Assembly (NCBI GenBank): GCA_017307785.1
Contig: JAFKGI010000023.1
Span: forward strand, 1 to 64,000
Source of the DNA: Vulcanimicrobiota bacterium
GTDB lineage: Bacteria; Vulcanimicrobiota; Xenobia; Xenobiales; JADMJV01
Direction of reading: 5' to 3'
DNA length: 64,000 bases
Numbering within the stretch: position 1 is the stretch's first letter; each line of letters opens with the position of its first letter. The notes beneath the pieces are model-generated. The model made no database searches. It was not told where the DNA came from and saw only the letters and a program-made list of their open reading frames with translations. Shown in pieces: positions 31,606-40,551 of this stretch. The position numbers were made by a program, and so were the translations under genes.

Positions 31606-33273
31606 TTGTACAAAGAGATACTTATCATGCGAGACAGCCGCGAAGGGCGCGCCGCTGTCGTTGAAGACGGTGCCCTGACGGAAATCCTCATTGCCCGCGA
31701 AGAACGTCAGGTGGGCAGTATCTACAAGGCCCGCGTGGCCAACGTGCTGCCCGGAATGAACGCCGCTTTTGTGGACATCGGCTCGGACCGAAACGCATTT
31801 CTGTGCGCCGACGACGCGGCCGCCCATCTGGGCGACGACGCTCAGGAGCGCCTGGGCAAGCTGCAAATTCGCGACATCCTGCGCGTCAACGACGAAACGC
31901 TGGTCCAGGTGGTGAAAGAGGCGGTGGGCACCAAAGGTGCCCGCGTCACCACTTTCGTCACGCTGCCGGGACGCAATCTGGTGCTCATTCCCAATGCCAA
32001 CTACATCGGCGTGTCGCGCCGGGTGGACGGTGAGGCCGAGCGCATTCGCCTGCGGCAACTGGCCGACAAGCTTCGCCCCGAAGGCATGGGTCTGATCATT
32101 CGCACCGCCGCCTCGGGACGTCCCACCGAGGAGTTGCAGGCCGAGATTGACTTCCTCCACCGCCAATGGGAGAAGGTCACCAAGGTGGCGCGCAAGCGTC
32201 GTGCCCCGGCCATCGTCCATCAGGAACTGGCGCTGGTCGACCAGATTCTGCGAGACGTGCTCACTCCGGACTTCGATCGCATGCTGATCGACGACGCCGA
32301 AGAGCACGCCAAAGTGGTGGAAATGCTGGAGAGCACTTATCCGGCGCTGGTTTCCAAGGTGCATTTCTACAACGATCGCAAGCCGCTTTTCGAATTCCAC
32401 GGGATTGACGCCGAGGTCGACAAGGCCCTCAAGCGCAAAGTCTGGCTGGAATCGGGTGGCTACCTGGTCATCGATCACACCGAAGCGCTCTGGGTGGTGG
32501 ACGTCAACACCGGTAAATACACCGGCAAGAACAGTCTGGCCGACACCATCCTCAAGACCAACCTGGAAGCCTGCGTGGAAATCGCTCGCCAGTTGCGCCT
32601 GCGCGATATGGGCGGCATCATCATCATCGACTTCATCGACATGGAGTCGCACATCGATCGCCGCAAAGTGCTGCAGACGCTCAACGAGGAGCTGAAGAAA
32701 GACCGCACCCGCACCCACCTGGTGGGCATGACCGAACTGGGTCTGGTGCAGTTGACTCGCAAGCGCGAAGGCAAGGACCTCGACCTGGTGCTGCGCACTT
32801 CGTGCAGTCACTGCAACGGCGTGGGTCGTGTCTTCTCGCCCACCTCGCTGGCCGTCAAGGTTCACCGCGACATTCTCAAAATCGCTCACGAAAGCAAGAA
32901 TGAAGCCGTGCTGGTGCGTCTGCACCCGCGCGCCGCGCTGGCCCTGGTGGGCCCCGCCGGCGAGCACATGGAGGGTCTGGAGACGGAAGCCGGCAAGCCG
33001 GTTTTCGTGCAGGCAAGGCCGCTGTTCCACGTGGAGCACGTGGAAATCAAGAGCGGTCGCACTCAGGAGCTCAAAGAGCGGATGCGTCAGGTTCACAAAG
33101 GCCAGAAAGTTCGCGTCACGCTGGACGAGGGATTGGGCGGCGACAACGCTCTGGCGGTGGTCGACGGCAACCTGATCGAAGTGATCGGCGGCGCCGAACG
33201 CATCGGTCAGGAAGTCGAAATTCGCCTGATCGACACCGATAAAATCGTAAAAAGAGCCGAAATCTTCCGGTGA
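31606..33273 (+). CDS. rng: Ribonuclease E/G family protein
   Basis: The 555-residue endoribonuclease has an S1-like domain (GSIYKARVANVLPGMNAAFV), the catalytic aspartates in VVDVNTGKYTGKNS and IIIIDFIDM, the zinc-link TSCSHCNGVG (CxxC), and a C-terminal extension of about 60 residues with a small beta domain that resembles TRAM. Length and the lack of a long disordered scaffold fit RNase G rather than RNase E. Start TTG at 31606 keeps the conserved YKEILI opening. It overlaps the next gene by 4 bases (GTGA). Confidence 0.92.
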   Translation: MYKEILIMRDSREGRAAVVEDGALTEILIAREERQVGSIYKARVANVLPGMNAAFVDIGSDRNAFLCADDAAAHLGDDAQERLGKLQIRDILRVNDETLVQVVKEAVGTKGARVTTFVTLPGRNLVLIPNANYIGVSRRVDGEAERIRLRQLADKLRPEGMGLIIRTAASGRPTEELQAEIDFLHRQWEKVTKVARKRRAPAIVHQELALVDQILRDVLTPDFDRMLIDDAEEHAKVVEMLESTYPALVSKVHFYNDRKPLFEFHGIDAEVDKALKRKVWLESGGYLVIDHTEALWVVDVNTGKYTGKNSLADTILKTNLEACVEIARQLRLRDMGGIIIIDFIDMESHIDRRKVLQTLNEELKKDRTRTHLVGMTELGLVQLTRKREGKDLDLVLRTSCSHCNGVGRVFSPTSLAVKVHRDILKIAHESKNEAVLVRLHPRAALALVGPAGEHMEGLETEAGKPVFVQARPLFHVEHVEIKSGRTQELKERMRQVHKGQKVRVTLDEGLGGDNALAVVDGNLIEVIGGAERIGQEVEIRLIDTDKIVKRAEIFR

Positions 33274-34148
33274 ACGCCCCGCTTGTGCGCTTCTGGGGCG
33301 TGCGCGGGAGCTTTCCCGCCGCGCTGGACAGTTGTCGCACGCTCGGTGGCAATACGGCTTGCGTCGAGGTGGAGTGGCAGGGTCACCACCTCATCCTCGA
33401 CGCCGGCACGGGAATTCGGAAACTGGGTGAACGTTTGGTGGCGGAGCCGCCCGCTCACCCTTTGCATTTGTTGGTGACCCACCCTCACTGGGACCACATT
33501 CAGGGCTTTCCTTTCTTCGCCCCCGCCTACAGTCCGGAGTTTCAGTTGACCGTCCATTCCCTGCGGCGCAAGAACAAGCTGAAGCACTTGCTCAGCGATC
33601 AGCAGCAGGCGACCTTCTTTTCGGTTCCCGTGGAAAGAATGCAGAGTGAGCTGAGTTTTCAAGAGTGGGATGAGGGAGAGCCCTTTACCATCGGGCCTTT
33701 CCAGGTTCAGACCTGGCGCCTGAATCATCCGGGCATTTGCTCGGGTTATCGCATCCAGATGGGGGAGCACGTGCTCGCCTATGTCAGCGACGTGGCTCCT
33801 TCGACCGATTATCTGCTGGCCGACGCCCTGCCCGGCCGGCCCACCCGGCAGCAAGCTCTCAAGCGCCTCTTCGAGAACCAATTGCGTCTGGCCGAGAACG
33901 CTCACACGGTCATCTACGACACTTTTTTTACCACCCAGCAGTATGAGCAGCGCAGTCATTGGGGCCATTCCACCCTGGAGCAGGCCCTCGATGTCTGCAA
34001 GCGCGGCAAAGTCAAAAATCTTTTTATGTTCCACCACAACGCGGAAATCGAAGACGCACAACAGTTCGAGCGTTTGCAGCAATGCCAGGCGCCCAAAGGG
34101 CTGAAGGTGTTCGCCGCCCAAGAGGGTAGAACGGTCGCGTGCGACTGA
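33270..34148 (+). CDS. Metallo-beta-lactamase-fold hydrolase, first of a tandem pair
   Basis: 292 residues; GTG at 33270 overlaps the rng stop. The metal-binding motif is LLVTHPHWDHIQGFPF (HxHxDH), with later metal ligands in AYVSDVAP and SHWGHSTLEQALD. It begins VRFWGVRGSFPA, typical of the PhnP/cyclic-phosphodiesterase-like branch. Its substrate is unknown; position behind RNase G suggests a nucleotide or RNA link. Confidence 0.82.
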   Translation: MNAPLVRFWGVRGSFPAALDSCRTLGGNTACVEVEWQGHHLILDAGTGIRKLGERLVAEPPAHPLHLLVTHPHWDHIQGFPFFAPAYSPEFQLTVHSLRRKNKLKHLLSDQQQATFFSVPVERMQSELSFQEWDEGEPFTIGPFQVQTWRLNHPGICSGYRIQMGEHVLAYVSDVAPSTDYLLADALPGRPTRQQALKRLFENQLRLAENAHTVIYDTFFTTQQYEQRSHWGHSTLEQALDVCKRGKVKNLFMFHHNAEIEDAQQFERLQQCQAPKGLKVFAAQEGRTVACD

Positions 34149-34981
34149 CATTCTGGGGGGTCCGGGGCTCTGTGGCCACTCCCGAAGCGGATAACCGCGT
34201 TTATGGCGGCAATACCCCGTGCGTGGAACTGCGGCTGGGTGAGGGCCGCTCCCTGGTGTTTGATGCCGGCCTCGGTCTGCGCTGGCAGGCCAACCGCATG
34301 CTGGACGAACGCCCGGCCGACAACTATGTGGAAATTCTGCTCAGCCACTGCCATTGGGATCACATCCAGGGCATTCCCTTCGCCCCCGTCATGTACGTGC
34401 CGCGCAACCACGTGACCATCTACGGAGCCGGTTATCCACATCGCCCCCTGCTGGCCAATCTGATGGAGCAGTTGCGTCCGGAATTCTGTCCGGTTCCCAA
34501 CTTCTTCCACGCCGAGGTGGGAGCCAACGTCAACGTCAGTCCGCTGACCAGCGATCCCTGGTTCGAGGCCCTGGGGGCCAGGGTGCGCTGGGGTTTTCTG
34601 CCGCGCGGTAACACCTCGTCCATCGTGGTGGGCTATCGCGTCGACTTTCAGGGCAAGAAAGTCGCCTATCTCACCGACGTGGAATATGTGGGTCGGCCGG
34701 AAGATTGCAACGAGGCCATGGAGCTGGCCGACGGCGTGGACGTTCTCATTCACGACGCGCAATTTCTGCCTGACGAGCGCGAAGCCACCCGCGACCGGGG
34801 TCATTCGACTTACGAAGATGCCATCGCTCTGGCGCGGGCCGCCGGTGCCAAACGCTTGATTTGCACCCATCACGATCCCTCGCGCAGCGACCGTGAGCTG
34901 GACGAGGTTTCCGCCTGGTTGCGCCAGATCGGCGACTTCAAGGTGGAAGTGGCCCGCGAAGGCATGGAGTTCGAGCTCTAG
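34139..34981 (+). CDS. Metallo-beta-lactamase-fold hydrolase, second of a tandem pair
   Basis: 280 residues; GTG at 34139 overlaps the previous gene by 10 bases. It is a clear paralogue: LTFWGVRGSVATPE, LLSHCHWDHIQGIPF, VAYLTDVEYVG, RGHSTYEDAIALAR and ICTHHDPSRSD. All expected metal ligands are present. The duplication has diverged well beyond recent copying, so the two probably have distinct substrates or form a heteromer. Confidence 0.82.
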   Translation: MRLTFWGVRGSVATPEADNRVYGGNTPCVELRLGEGRSLVFDAGLGLRWQANRMLDERPADNYVEILLSHCHWDHIQGIPFAPVMYVPRNHVTIYGAGYPHRPLLANLMEQLRPEFCPVPNFFHAEVGANVNVSPLTSDPWFEALGARVRWGFLPRGNTSSIVVGYRVDFQGKKVAYLTDVEYVGRPEDCNEAMELADGVDVLIHDAQFLPDEREATRDRGHSTYEDAIALARAAGAKRLICTHHDPSRSDRELDEVSAWLRQIGDFKVEVAREGMEFEL

Positions 34982-35022
34982 GCTTTCAGGCATAATTCAG
35001 CCGCTTCCGCTAGCCTGAAGCC

Positions 35023-35475
35023 ATGATCAACCTCGACTCCACCCGCGTTCGCGCTCGCTATGCTCAGGCCAAACAGGACATCCTGGCGGCCCATCCGGAC
35101 GGCCGCGTGCTCAGCAGCAAAATGCCCGCTCAGCCTTTTGACGACGAGCATCCCAACGCCGAAGTCTTTTTTGGGGCCCATGTCGACAACAACCCCAAAA
35201 CCGAAGACCACGTGGAGCTGTGGAGTTCGAAAAAGACCGACCAGGGCGAAGAGATTCTGCGCGAAGTTTTCGTGGAGCGCCAGGAGCGTCCCAGCCTGCT
35301 CTCCTGGAGCAAAACCTCAGTGCTGCACTGCTACGTGCATCGCATTCAGTCGCCGGGCGGTATCCATCACGAAACCGAATACTTGCGTCTCGACCAGAAC
35401 AGCGGCGAGGTGCTCGACCGCGCCAGCGGCAACAAGGCTATGGACAAGATCTGGAGTCAGGGACTCGACCGTTAA
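35023..35475 (+). CDS. Uncharacterised 150-residue protein
   Basis: ATG at 35023; a soluble beta-rich protein with HVELWSSKKTDQGEEIL, LREVFVERQERP and ETEYLRLDQNSGEVLDRASG. No membrane segment, cysteine cluster or recognised motif. Just upstream, GGCTTTCAGGC and GCCTGAAGCC can pair across a 20-base loop directly before the ATG, where no clear ribosome site is seen. The gene converges on the FHA gene, with 3 bases between stops. Confidence 0.65.
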   Translation: MINLDSTRVRARYAQAKQDILAAHPDGRVLSSKMPAQPFDDEHPNAEVFFGAHVDNNPKTEDHVELWSSKKTDQGEEILREVFVERQERPSLLSWSKTSVLHCYVHRIQSPGGIHHETEYLRLDQNSGEVLDRASGNKAMDKIWSQGLDR

Positions 35476-35478
35476 GTT

Positions 35479-35766
35479 CTACCAGCTGACTTCCAGCCAG
35501 GTTCTCCCCACGCGAAAGACCTGACCGTTCTTGAGTTCGGCTTTGCCCTGCAGGCGGTCGTCGTCGATGAAGGTTCCGTTGGTCGATCCCAGGTCCTCCA
35601 GGAAAAGGCGGGGGTCCTGCACTTCGATCTGCACGTGACGTCTCGAGATGAATCGATCCGAGGGAATGCGCAGCTTGCCCTCGCGGCCCAAATCCACGTT
35701 GGAATTGAACTGGAAGATGTGGCCGTCCATGGGGCCGCTGATGACTTCTAGTTTCACTCGCATCAT
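35479..35766 (-). CDS. FHA-domain protein
   Basis: 95 residues consisting of one forkhead-associated domain: DLGREGKLRIPSDRFISRRH with the GR and SxxH signatures, then LEDLGSTNGTFIDDDRL (STNGT). FHA domains bind phosphothreonine peptides. ATG at 35766 overlaps the stop of the AAA+ gene (TGATG); the next ATG at 35763 is equally possible. No Ser/Thr kinase is in the window. The coupling with the AAA+ gene suggests it works on that protein. Confidence 0.9.
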   Translation of the reverse strand: MMRVKLEVISGPMDGHIFQFNSNVDLGREGKLRIPSDRFISRRHVQIEVQDPRLFLEDLGSTNGTFIDDDRLQGKAELKNGQVFRVGRTWLEVSW

Positions 35767-38468
35767 CAGGGGCGCTCCTCGGGACGGCGAAAGTTGGACC
35801 ACGGATCACCCGAGTCCGGCGGGGCGGGCGGATTTTGTGGTGGTGGGGGAGTCGGCGGCTTTTTGTGAGACCCAGAATCTCCCAGAGGTAAGTAAGTTCG
35901 TTCGCCACTCAGGGTGGGACTATCCGGCATGGGCCGGGTCGGGCTCACGGGCGGCGGCCCTTCCTGACTCAGGCCGGTGTGGTCGCCCGTCTGACGCATG
36001 GGCCGCTTGGGAAGCGGCAAATTGGCCAGGCCACCGCCTCGCGGCGGCTCCGGAGTGGGATTCATAGGCAAAGCGTCCGGGCGCGGCGGCGGAGGGGTCG
36101 GGCGGGTGGGCGGCTCCGGGGTCGGGCGCGTGGGCGGCTCCGGCGGCGGCTCGGGCCGGCGCCCGGCAGTAGCTGAGAAGGCCAGGCGATCGCCATTGCG
36201 ATAGACGGTGACAATCGATCCGGGGGCGGTGCGATTGCGCAGCATCTCCTCCGCCAGCGGGCGACTCACGTAGGTGTTGATGGCGCGCTGCAGCGGACGA
36301 GCGCCGAAGGCCGGCTGGTAGCCGACCTCGAGCAAGAAGTCGATGGCGTCCTGACGCAACTCGAGCTGAACTTCTTTGTCCTTCAAGGTCTCCACCAGGC
36401 GCTTGAGGTGGATGCGCACGATGCCTTCCAGATCTTTGGCGGCCAGGGAACGGAAGCTGACGATTTCATCGATGCGGTTGAGGAATTCGGGACGGAAGTG
36501 CCCGCGCAGGGCCTTCTGATAGAGCGGCGGCAGCTGGTCGAGCTGGCCGGCCATGCCTTCGCTGACCTGTTGACCGGACGCGATGACCTCGCGGGCGCCC
36601 AGGTTGGAGGTCAGCACGATGATGGTGTTGGCAAAATTGACGGTGCGACCCTTGGAGTCGGTCAGGCGGCCGTCATCGAAGACCTGCAGAAAGATGTCGA
36701 AGACTTCCGGATGGGCTTTCTCGACTTCGTCCAGCAGCACCACGCAGTAGGGCTTGGTGCGCACCGCGCCGGTCAGCTGGCCTTCTTCTTCGCTGCCCAC
36801 GTAGCCGGGCGGGCTGCCGATCAGTCGCGACATAGAATGCTTGTCGTGGTACTCGGACATGTCCAGGCGAACCAGATCGCGGTCCGAACCGAAGAGAAAC
36901 TCGGCCAGGGCCTTGGCCAGCTCGGTTTTGCCCACGCCGCTCGGGCCCAGGAAAAGAAAGACGCCTCCCGGCCGATTGGGGGAAACCAGGCCGACGCGCA
37001 CCACGCGAATGGTTTCGGCCACGGCTCGCACGGCATGGTCCTGGCCGACCACTCGCTCGGCCAGATAACCCTCGATCTCCAGCAGCCGGGTGGTTTCTTC
37101 CTGCGTCATGCGCGCCACCGGAACGCCCGAATGATCGGATACCACTTCGGCGATGACGTCTTCGGTGACTTCAAAAACCGGTCGTTCTCCGGCCATGAAG
37201 ACCCCGGAACGCGTCTTGATGCGGGCCGCCGCCTCATCGATCAGATCGATGGCTTTGTCCGGCAAATTGCGATCGGGAATGAAGCGCACCGAGAGCTTGA
37301 CGGCCTGCAGCAGGGCCCCGTCGGTAAACTTGACGCCGTGATGACTTTCGTAGCGGGGGCGTAAGCCTCGCAGAATCTCCAGCGCGTCGGCTTCCGAAGG
37401 TTCGCCCACCATAATCATTTGGAAGCGGCGTTCCAAGGCCGGGTCGGCCTCGATGTATTTGCGATACTCGTCGGTGGTGGTGGCGCCCAGCACGGGAAAA
37501 TCGCCGCGCGCCAGCGCCGGTTTGAGGATATTGGAGGCATCCATGCCGCCGCGCGAGTCGCCGGCGCCCACCAGTTGGTGAATCTCGTCGATGAAGAGAA
37601 TGATGGTGGGGTCGGCGGTGGCCTCCTGGACCACGCCCTCCAGCCGTTCTTCGAATTCGCCGCGGTGTTTGGCTCCGGCCACCATCGAGGAGAGGCTGAG
37701 ATCGAGAACGCGCCGGTCCTTCAATTGGTCGGGCACCTGTCCCTGAGCGATGCGCAGGGCCAGACCTTTGGCCACCGCCGTCTTGCCCACGCCGGCTTCG
37801 CCAATCAAGACCGGGTTGGACTTGCCCTTCTTGACCAGGGTCTGGATGACGCGGCGAACCTCGTCGTTGCGCCCGATCACCGGATCGATCTTGCCCTGGC
37901 GAGCTTCCTCTACCAGGTCACGCGAATACTTGGAGAGGAATTTCTCCTTGCCGCCGCCCCCGGAGGGCCCCGTTCGTTCGCGGGCTTCTCCCGAGGGAAC
38001 GGGCCGAGTCGCATCGCTGCCTCCCACCGGGGGAACCGAGGTGCCGCCCAGCAATTCGCCGCGGACGGCGCGCAGTTCGTTGCCGCGGTTGCGAATCAGG
38101 CGGGCGGCGATGCCTCCGCCTTCGCTGAGGATGGCGGCCAGAATGTGCTTGGGCTCCACTCGCATGGACTTCTGCGCTTCCGCTTCTTCCACACACATTT
38201 TGGTGATGATGCGGCGCAGACGGGGAGCTTCAATCATGCCCTCCCAGATGGGAACTTCGTCGCCTTCCGGAACCCAACGGAGAATTTCTTCTTCCAGGGT
38301 CTGCAGGGTGAAGCCGCGACGGCCGAGCCAGCGGCCGCAATCGCCGTCCAGCTGACAGCAAGCGTACAGATAGTGCTCGGTGCTGAGGTAGTGGTGCTTC
38401 CAGCGCACCGACAACTCGTTGGCCAGCTTTTTGACGCTTTCGCTATTTTGACTCCAGTGTAAGGCCAC
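35766..38468 (-). CDS. ClpA/ClpC-like double AAA+ protein with a proline-rich tail
   Basis: 900 residues, GTG at 38468 with GAGGAG upstream. Domains: Clp N-terminal repeats (about 1-140), NBD1 (VLIGEAGVGKTAVAKG; IILFIDEIHQLVGAG), NBD2 (FLGPSGVGKTELAKAL; VVLLDEVEKAHPEVFD) and the D2 C-terminal domain to about 770. No ClpB middle coiled coil is present. Between TSNLGA and FRPEF I see no IGF/LGF-type tripeptide, the ClpP-binding loop. The last 130 residues are Pro-rich (PPEPPTRPTPEPPTRPTPPP), unusual in the family. The FHA gene overlaps its stop. A protease-independent remodelling role is likely. Confidence 0.87.
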   Translation of the reverse strand: MALHWSQNSESVKKLANELSVRWKHHYLSTEHYLYACCQLDGDCGRWLGRRGFTLQTLEEEILRWVPEGDEVPIWEGMIEAPRLRRIITKMCVEEAEAQKSMRVEPKHILAAILSEGGGIAARLIRNRGNELRAVRGELLGGTSVPPVGGSDATRPVPSGEARERTGPSGGGGKEKFLSKYSRDLVEEARQGKIDPVIGRNDEVRRVIQTLVKKGKSNPVLIGEAGVGKTAVAKGLALRIAQGQVPDQLKDRRVLDLSLSSMVAGAKHRGEFEERLEGVVQEATADPTIILFIDEIHQLVGAGDSRGGMDASNILKPALARGDFPVLGATTTDEYRKYIEADPALERRFQMIMVGEPSEADALEILRGLRPRYESHHGVKFTDGALLQAVKLSVRFIPDRNLPDKAIDLIDEAAARIKTRSGVFMAGERPVFEVTEDVIAEVVSDHSGVPVARMTQEETTRLLEIEGYLAERVVGQDHAVRAVAETIRVVRVGLVSPNRPGGVFLFLGPSGVGKTELAKALAEFLFGSDRDLVRLDMSEYHDKHSMSRLIGSPPGYVGSEEEGQLTGAVRTKPYCVVLLDEVEKAHPEVFDIFLQVFDDGRLTDSKGRTVNFANTIIVLTSNLGAREVIASGQQVSEGMAGQLDQLPPLYQKALRGHFRPEFLNRIDEIVSFRSLAAKDLEGIVRIHLKRLVETLKDKEVQLELRQDAIDFLLEVGYQPAFGARPLQRAINTYVSRPLAEEMLRNRTAPGSIVTVYRNGDRLAFSATAGRRPEPPPEPPTRPTPEPPTRPTPPPPRPDALPMNPTPEPPRGGGLANLPLPKRPMRQTGDHTGLSQEGPPPVSPTRPMPDSPTLSGERTYLPLGDSGSHKKPPTPPPPQNPPAPPDSGDPWSNFRRPEERP

Positions 38469-38478
38469 CCTAAGCTCC

Positions 38479-39894
38479 TCAGCGGCCGGCGAATGAAAGC
38501 CGAGCCACGCACTCCACGTGATAGGTTTGCGGGAACATGTCCAGGGGCTGAATTTCGTGCACCTGGTAGCCCAATCCCGTCAAAATTTCCAGGTCCCGCG
38601 CCAGCGAAGACGGATTGCACGAGACATAGACAACCCGAGGTATGCGCATGCGCGCTAGAACCTGCAATACCTCCCCATCACAGCCTTTGCGCGGCGGATC
38701 GAGCAGGGCCAACTGGAAGCGCTGCCCCTGGCGGTAAAGCTGAGGGAGCACTTTCTCGGAAGTACCCGCGATAAAGTCCGTGTTCTTAAAACCGTTCAGG
38801 TCGGAGTTGACGATGGCATCCTCGATGGCGTCGGTCGAGACGTCCACGCCCAGCACTCGTTTGGCTCGCTTGGCCATCATCAAGCTCAGGGAGCCGACGC
38901 CGCAATAGAGGTCGACGGCCATGTCCTTGCCCCGCAGGTCGCAGTACTGCTCCAAGACCTCATACATCATCATCAGGCCGCGAGTGTTGACCTGGAAGAA
39001 GCTGGTGGGCGAGATCTGGAACTTGAGGTCGTGGATTTCCTCGACCAGATGGTCCTTGCCCCACAGCACCTGCGTGCGGTTGCCCAGGACCACGTTGGTC
39101 TGATGCGGGTTCAGGTTGAGCAACACGCCTTTCAACTGGGGCACGCGCCGTTTGACGTGATTCAAGAATTCTTGCACCTGAGGCAGGCGAGGCTGGGCGG
39201 CCACCAACACCAACAGCACTTCGCGAGTGCTGTAACTGGCTCGCGTCACCAGGTAACGGATCAGTCCGGTGCCGTCCTTTTCGCTGTAGACCGGCCACTG
39301 AAGACGTTCCATGGCTTCCCGGGCGGCCTGCAGCACCTTGTTGTTCAAGGTGTCCTGGATCAAGCACTCGTCGATCTTCACGACCCGGTGAGTGCCCTGC
39401 GCGTAGAGGCCGACGATATGCGAAATGCGGTCCTTGGATACGGGCTCTTTCGCATCTTTGGGGTTCAGGTAGGGTTTGGCGGCCACCACCGCCTGCACTT
39501 TGTTGCGGTAATTCCAGGGGTCGTCCAGGCGTTTGCAGGGATGGACCTTGATGCCGCTGAGCCCGGTCAGGTGTTGTAGAGAATCCTTGACGATCTTGGT
39601 CTTGTAAAAGAGCTGGGCGTCATAGTCGATGTGCTGCAGTTGGCAGCCGCCACACTGCTGATAAACCGGACACGGCGGTTGCACACGCCGGATCGAGGGC
39701 TTGATGACTTTGCTGATATGAGCGCGCGCATAGTTCTTGCGCAGTTCGGTGATTTCGACTTCCAGCTCGTCGCCGGGTGCGCCCTGGGGCACGAAATACA
39801 CGAAATTATCGACTCGGCCTACCGCTTCGCCACCGGCCGCAATATCGTCGACCTTGAGACGAACACGCGAACCGAGCTTGAGAGGTTCTCCCAC
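38479..39894 (-). CDS. rlmD: 23S rRNA (uracil-5)-methyltransferase, RlmD/TrmA family
   Basis: The protein has an N-terminal TRAM domain, [4Fe-4S] cysteines in CPVYQQCGGCQLQH with a further Cys in IDECLIQD, the SAM motif VDLYCGVGSLSLMMAK, and the catalytic Cys in VVYVSCNPSSLARDL. It makes m5U in rRNA or tRNA. The start is uncertain: GTG 39894 gives 471 residues and the TRAM domain; the ATG at 39996 would overlap the divergent gene at 39979. RlmCD-type is an equally good name. It lies 10 bases before the AAA+ gene. Confidence 0.82.
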   Translation of the reverse strand: MGEPLKLGSRVRLKVDDIAAGGEAVGRVDNFVYFVPQGAPGDELEVEITELRKNYARAHISKVIKPSIRRVQPPCPVYQQCGGCQLQHIDYDAQLFYKTKIVKDSLQHLTGLSGIKVHPCKRLDDPWNYRNKVQAVVAAKPYLNPKDAKEPVSKDRISHIVGLYAQGTHRVVKIDECLIQDTLNNKVLQAAREAMERLQWPVYSEKDGTGLIRYLVTRASYSTREVLLVLVAAQPRLPQVQEFLNHVKRRVPQLKGVLLNLNPHQTNVVLGNRTQVLWGKDHLVEEIHDLKFQISPTSFFQVNTRGLMMMYEVLEQYCDLRGKDMAVDLYCGVGSLSLMMAKRAKRVLGVDVSTDAIEDAIVNSDLNGFKNTDFIAGTSEKVLPQLYRQGQRFQLALLDPPRKGCDGEVLQVLARMRIPRVVYVSCNPSSLARDLEILTGLGYQVHEIQPLDMFPQTYHVECVARLSFAGR

Positions 39895-39978
39895 GGGGCC
39901 GCCACTGTCGTTATTGATTCCCCTGGGTTCTCGCGCTCTCTGGAATGATCCTTTGCGGAATGGGTATAACAACTCTTT

Positions 39979-40179
39979 ATGAGTCTCCAACTGCATCTCC
40001 AGTCTTCCCACGACGCCCTCAAGGACGTGGTTTCGGAACTTAACGCGGCGTTGGCGGTTGCGGAGGAGTTGGAAGAAGATGGCGCACCCATCGTCGTCCC
40101 CAGCGGTGAGCTGGACCGAATCATTTCTCAATGCCAGGCAATGCAAAGGAAACTTGACCAGTGGCGGGCCCGGCTGTAA
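39979..40179 (+). CDS. Small helical protein, 66 residues
   Basis: ATG at 39979 opens a short, acidic, two-helix protein (LKDVVSELNAALAVAEELEE; LDRIISQCQAMQRKLDQWRA), probably a coiled coil. It loosely resembles exonuclease VII small subunit in size, but no sequence signature supports that. It lies 12 bases upstream of tatA and is likely co-transcribed. Confidence 0.5.
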   Translation: MSLQLHLQSSHDALKDVVSELNAALAVAEELEEDGAPIVVPSGELDRIISQCQAMQRKLDQWRARL

Positions 40180-40191
40180 GGTAGGCAAGTT

Positions 40192-40551
40192 ATGATGAAC
40201 TTAGGCGCACCCGAAATGCTCTTGCTGGGAATTCTGGCCCTGGTCCTCTTTGGGCCCCGCCGCCTCCCGGAACTGGGCAAGGCCCTGGGTGAAGGACTGG
40301 CGGCCTTCCGCGAGTCCAGCCGCCAGTTGAGCAGCGAATTCAAGCGTCAACTGGAAGAGGAAACCGCGGTTCCGCCCGCGCCCGCCGCCATTCCCGCCGA
40401 GGTTTTGCTGGGCACTCCCATCCAGGCCGCCGCTCCCCTTGCCGCCATCAAGGCCGAGGAAGAGAAGACCGAGCCCGTGACCGAGCCCTCGCAGATCGCC
40501 GAAATGGTCGAAGCCGTCGAGAGCAAGGCCCCCGTCCAGGCCGAGGCTTAG
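40192..40551 (+). CDS. tatA: Twin-arginine translocase subunit TatA/TatE-type
   Basis: 119 residues: a short periplasmic end, one membrane helix (EMLLLGILALVLFGPRRLPE with the conserved FGP) and the amphipathic helix LGKALGEGLAAFRES. A long acidic, Ala/Pro-rich tail follows. TatA forms the pore for folded proteins. No tatC is in the window. ATG at 40192. The 3' end overlaps the convergent GroES-like gene by 4 bases. Confidence 0.88.
   Translation: MMNLGAPEMLLLGILALVLFGPRRLPELGKALGEGLAAFRESSRQLSSEFKRQLEEETAVPPAPAAIPAEVLLGTPIQAAAPLAAIKAEEEKTEPVTEPSQIAEMVEAVESKAPVQAEA

Noticed and set aside
35479..38468. Type VI secretion ClpV with its FHA partner
   Set aside because: No TssB, TssC, TssM, Hcp or VgrG gene occurs in the window, and the pair alone does not support it.
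39979..40179. Exonuclease VII small subunit (xseB)
   Set aside because: Only size and helical character fit; the family's conserved sequence is not visible and xseA is absent.
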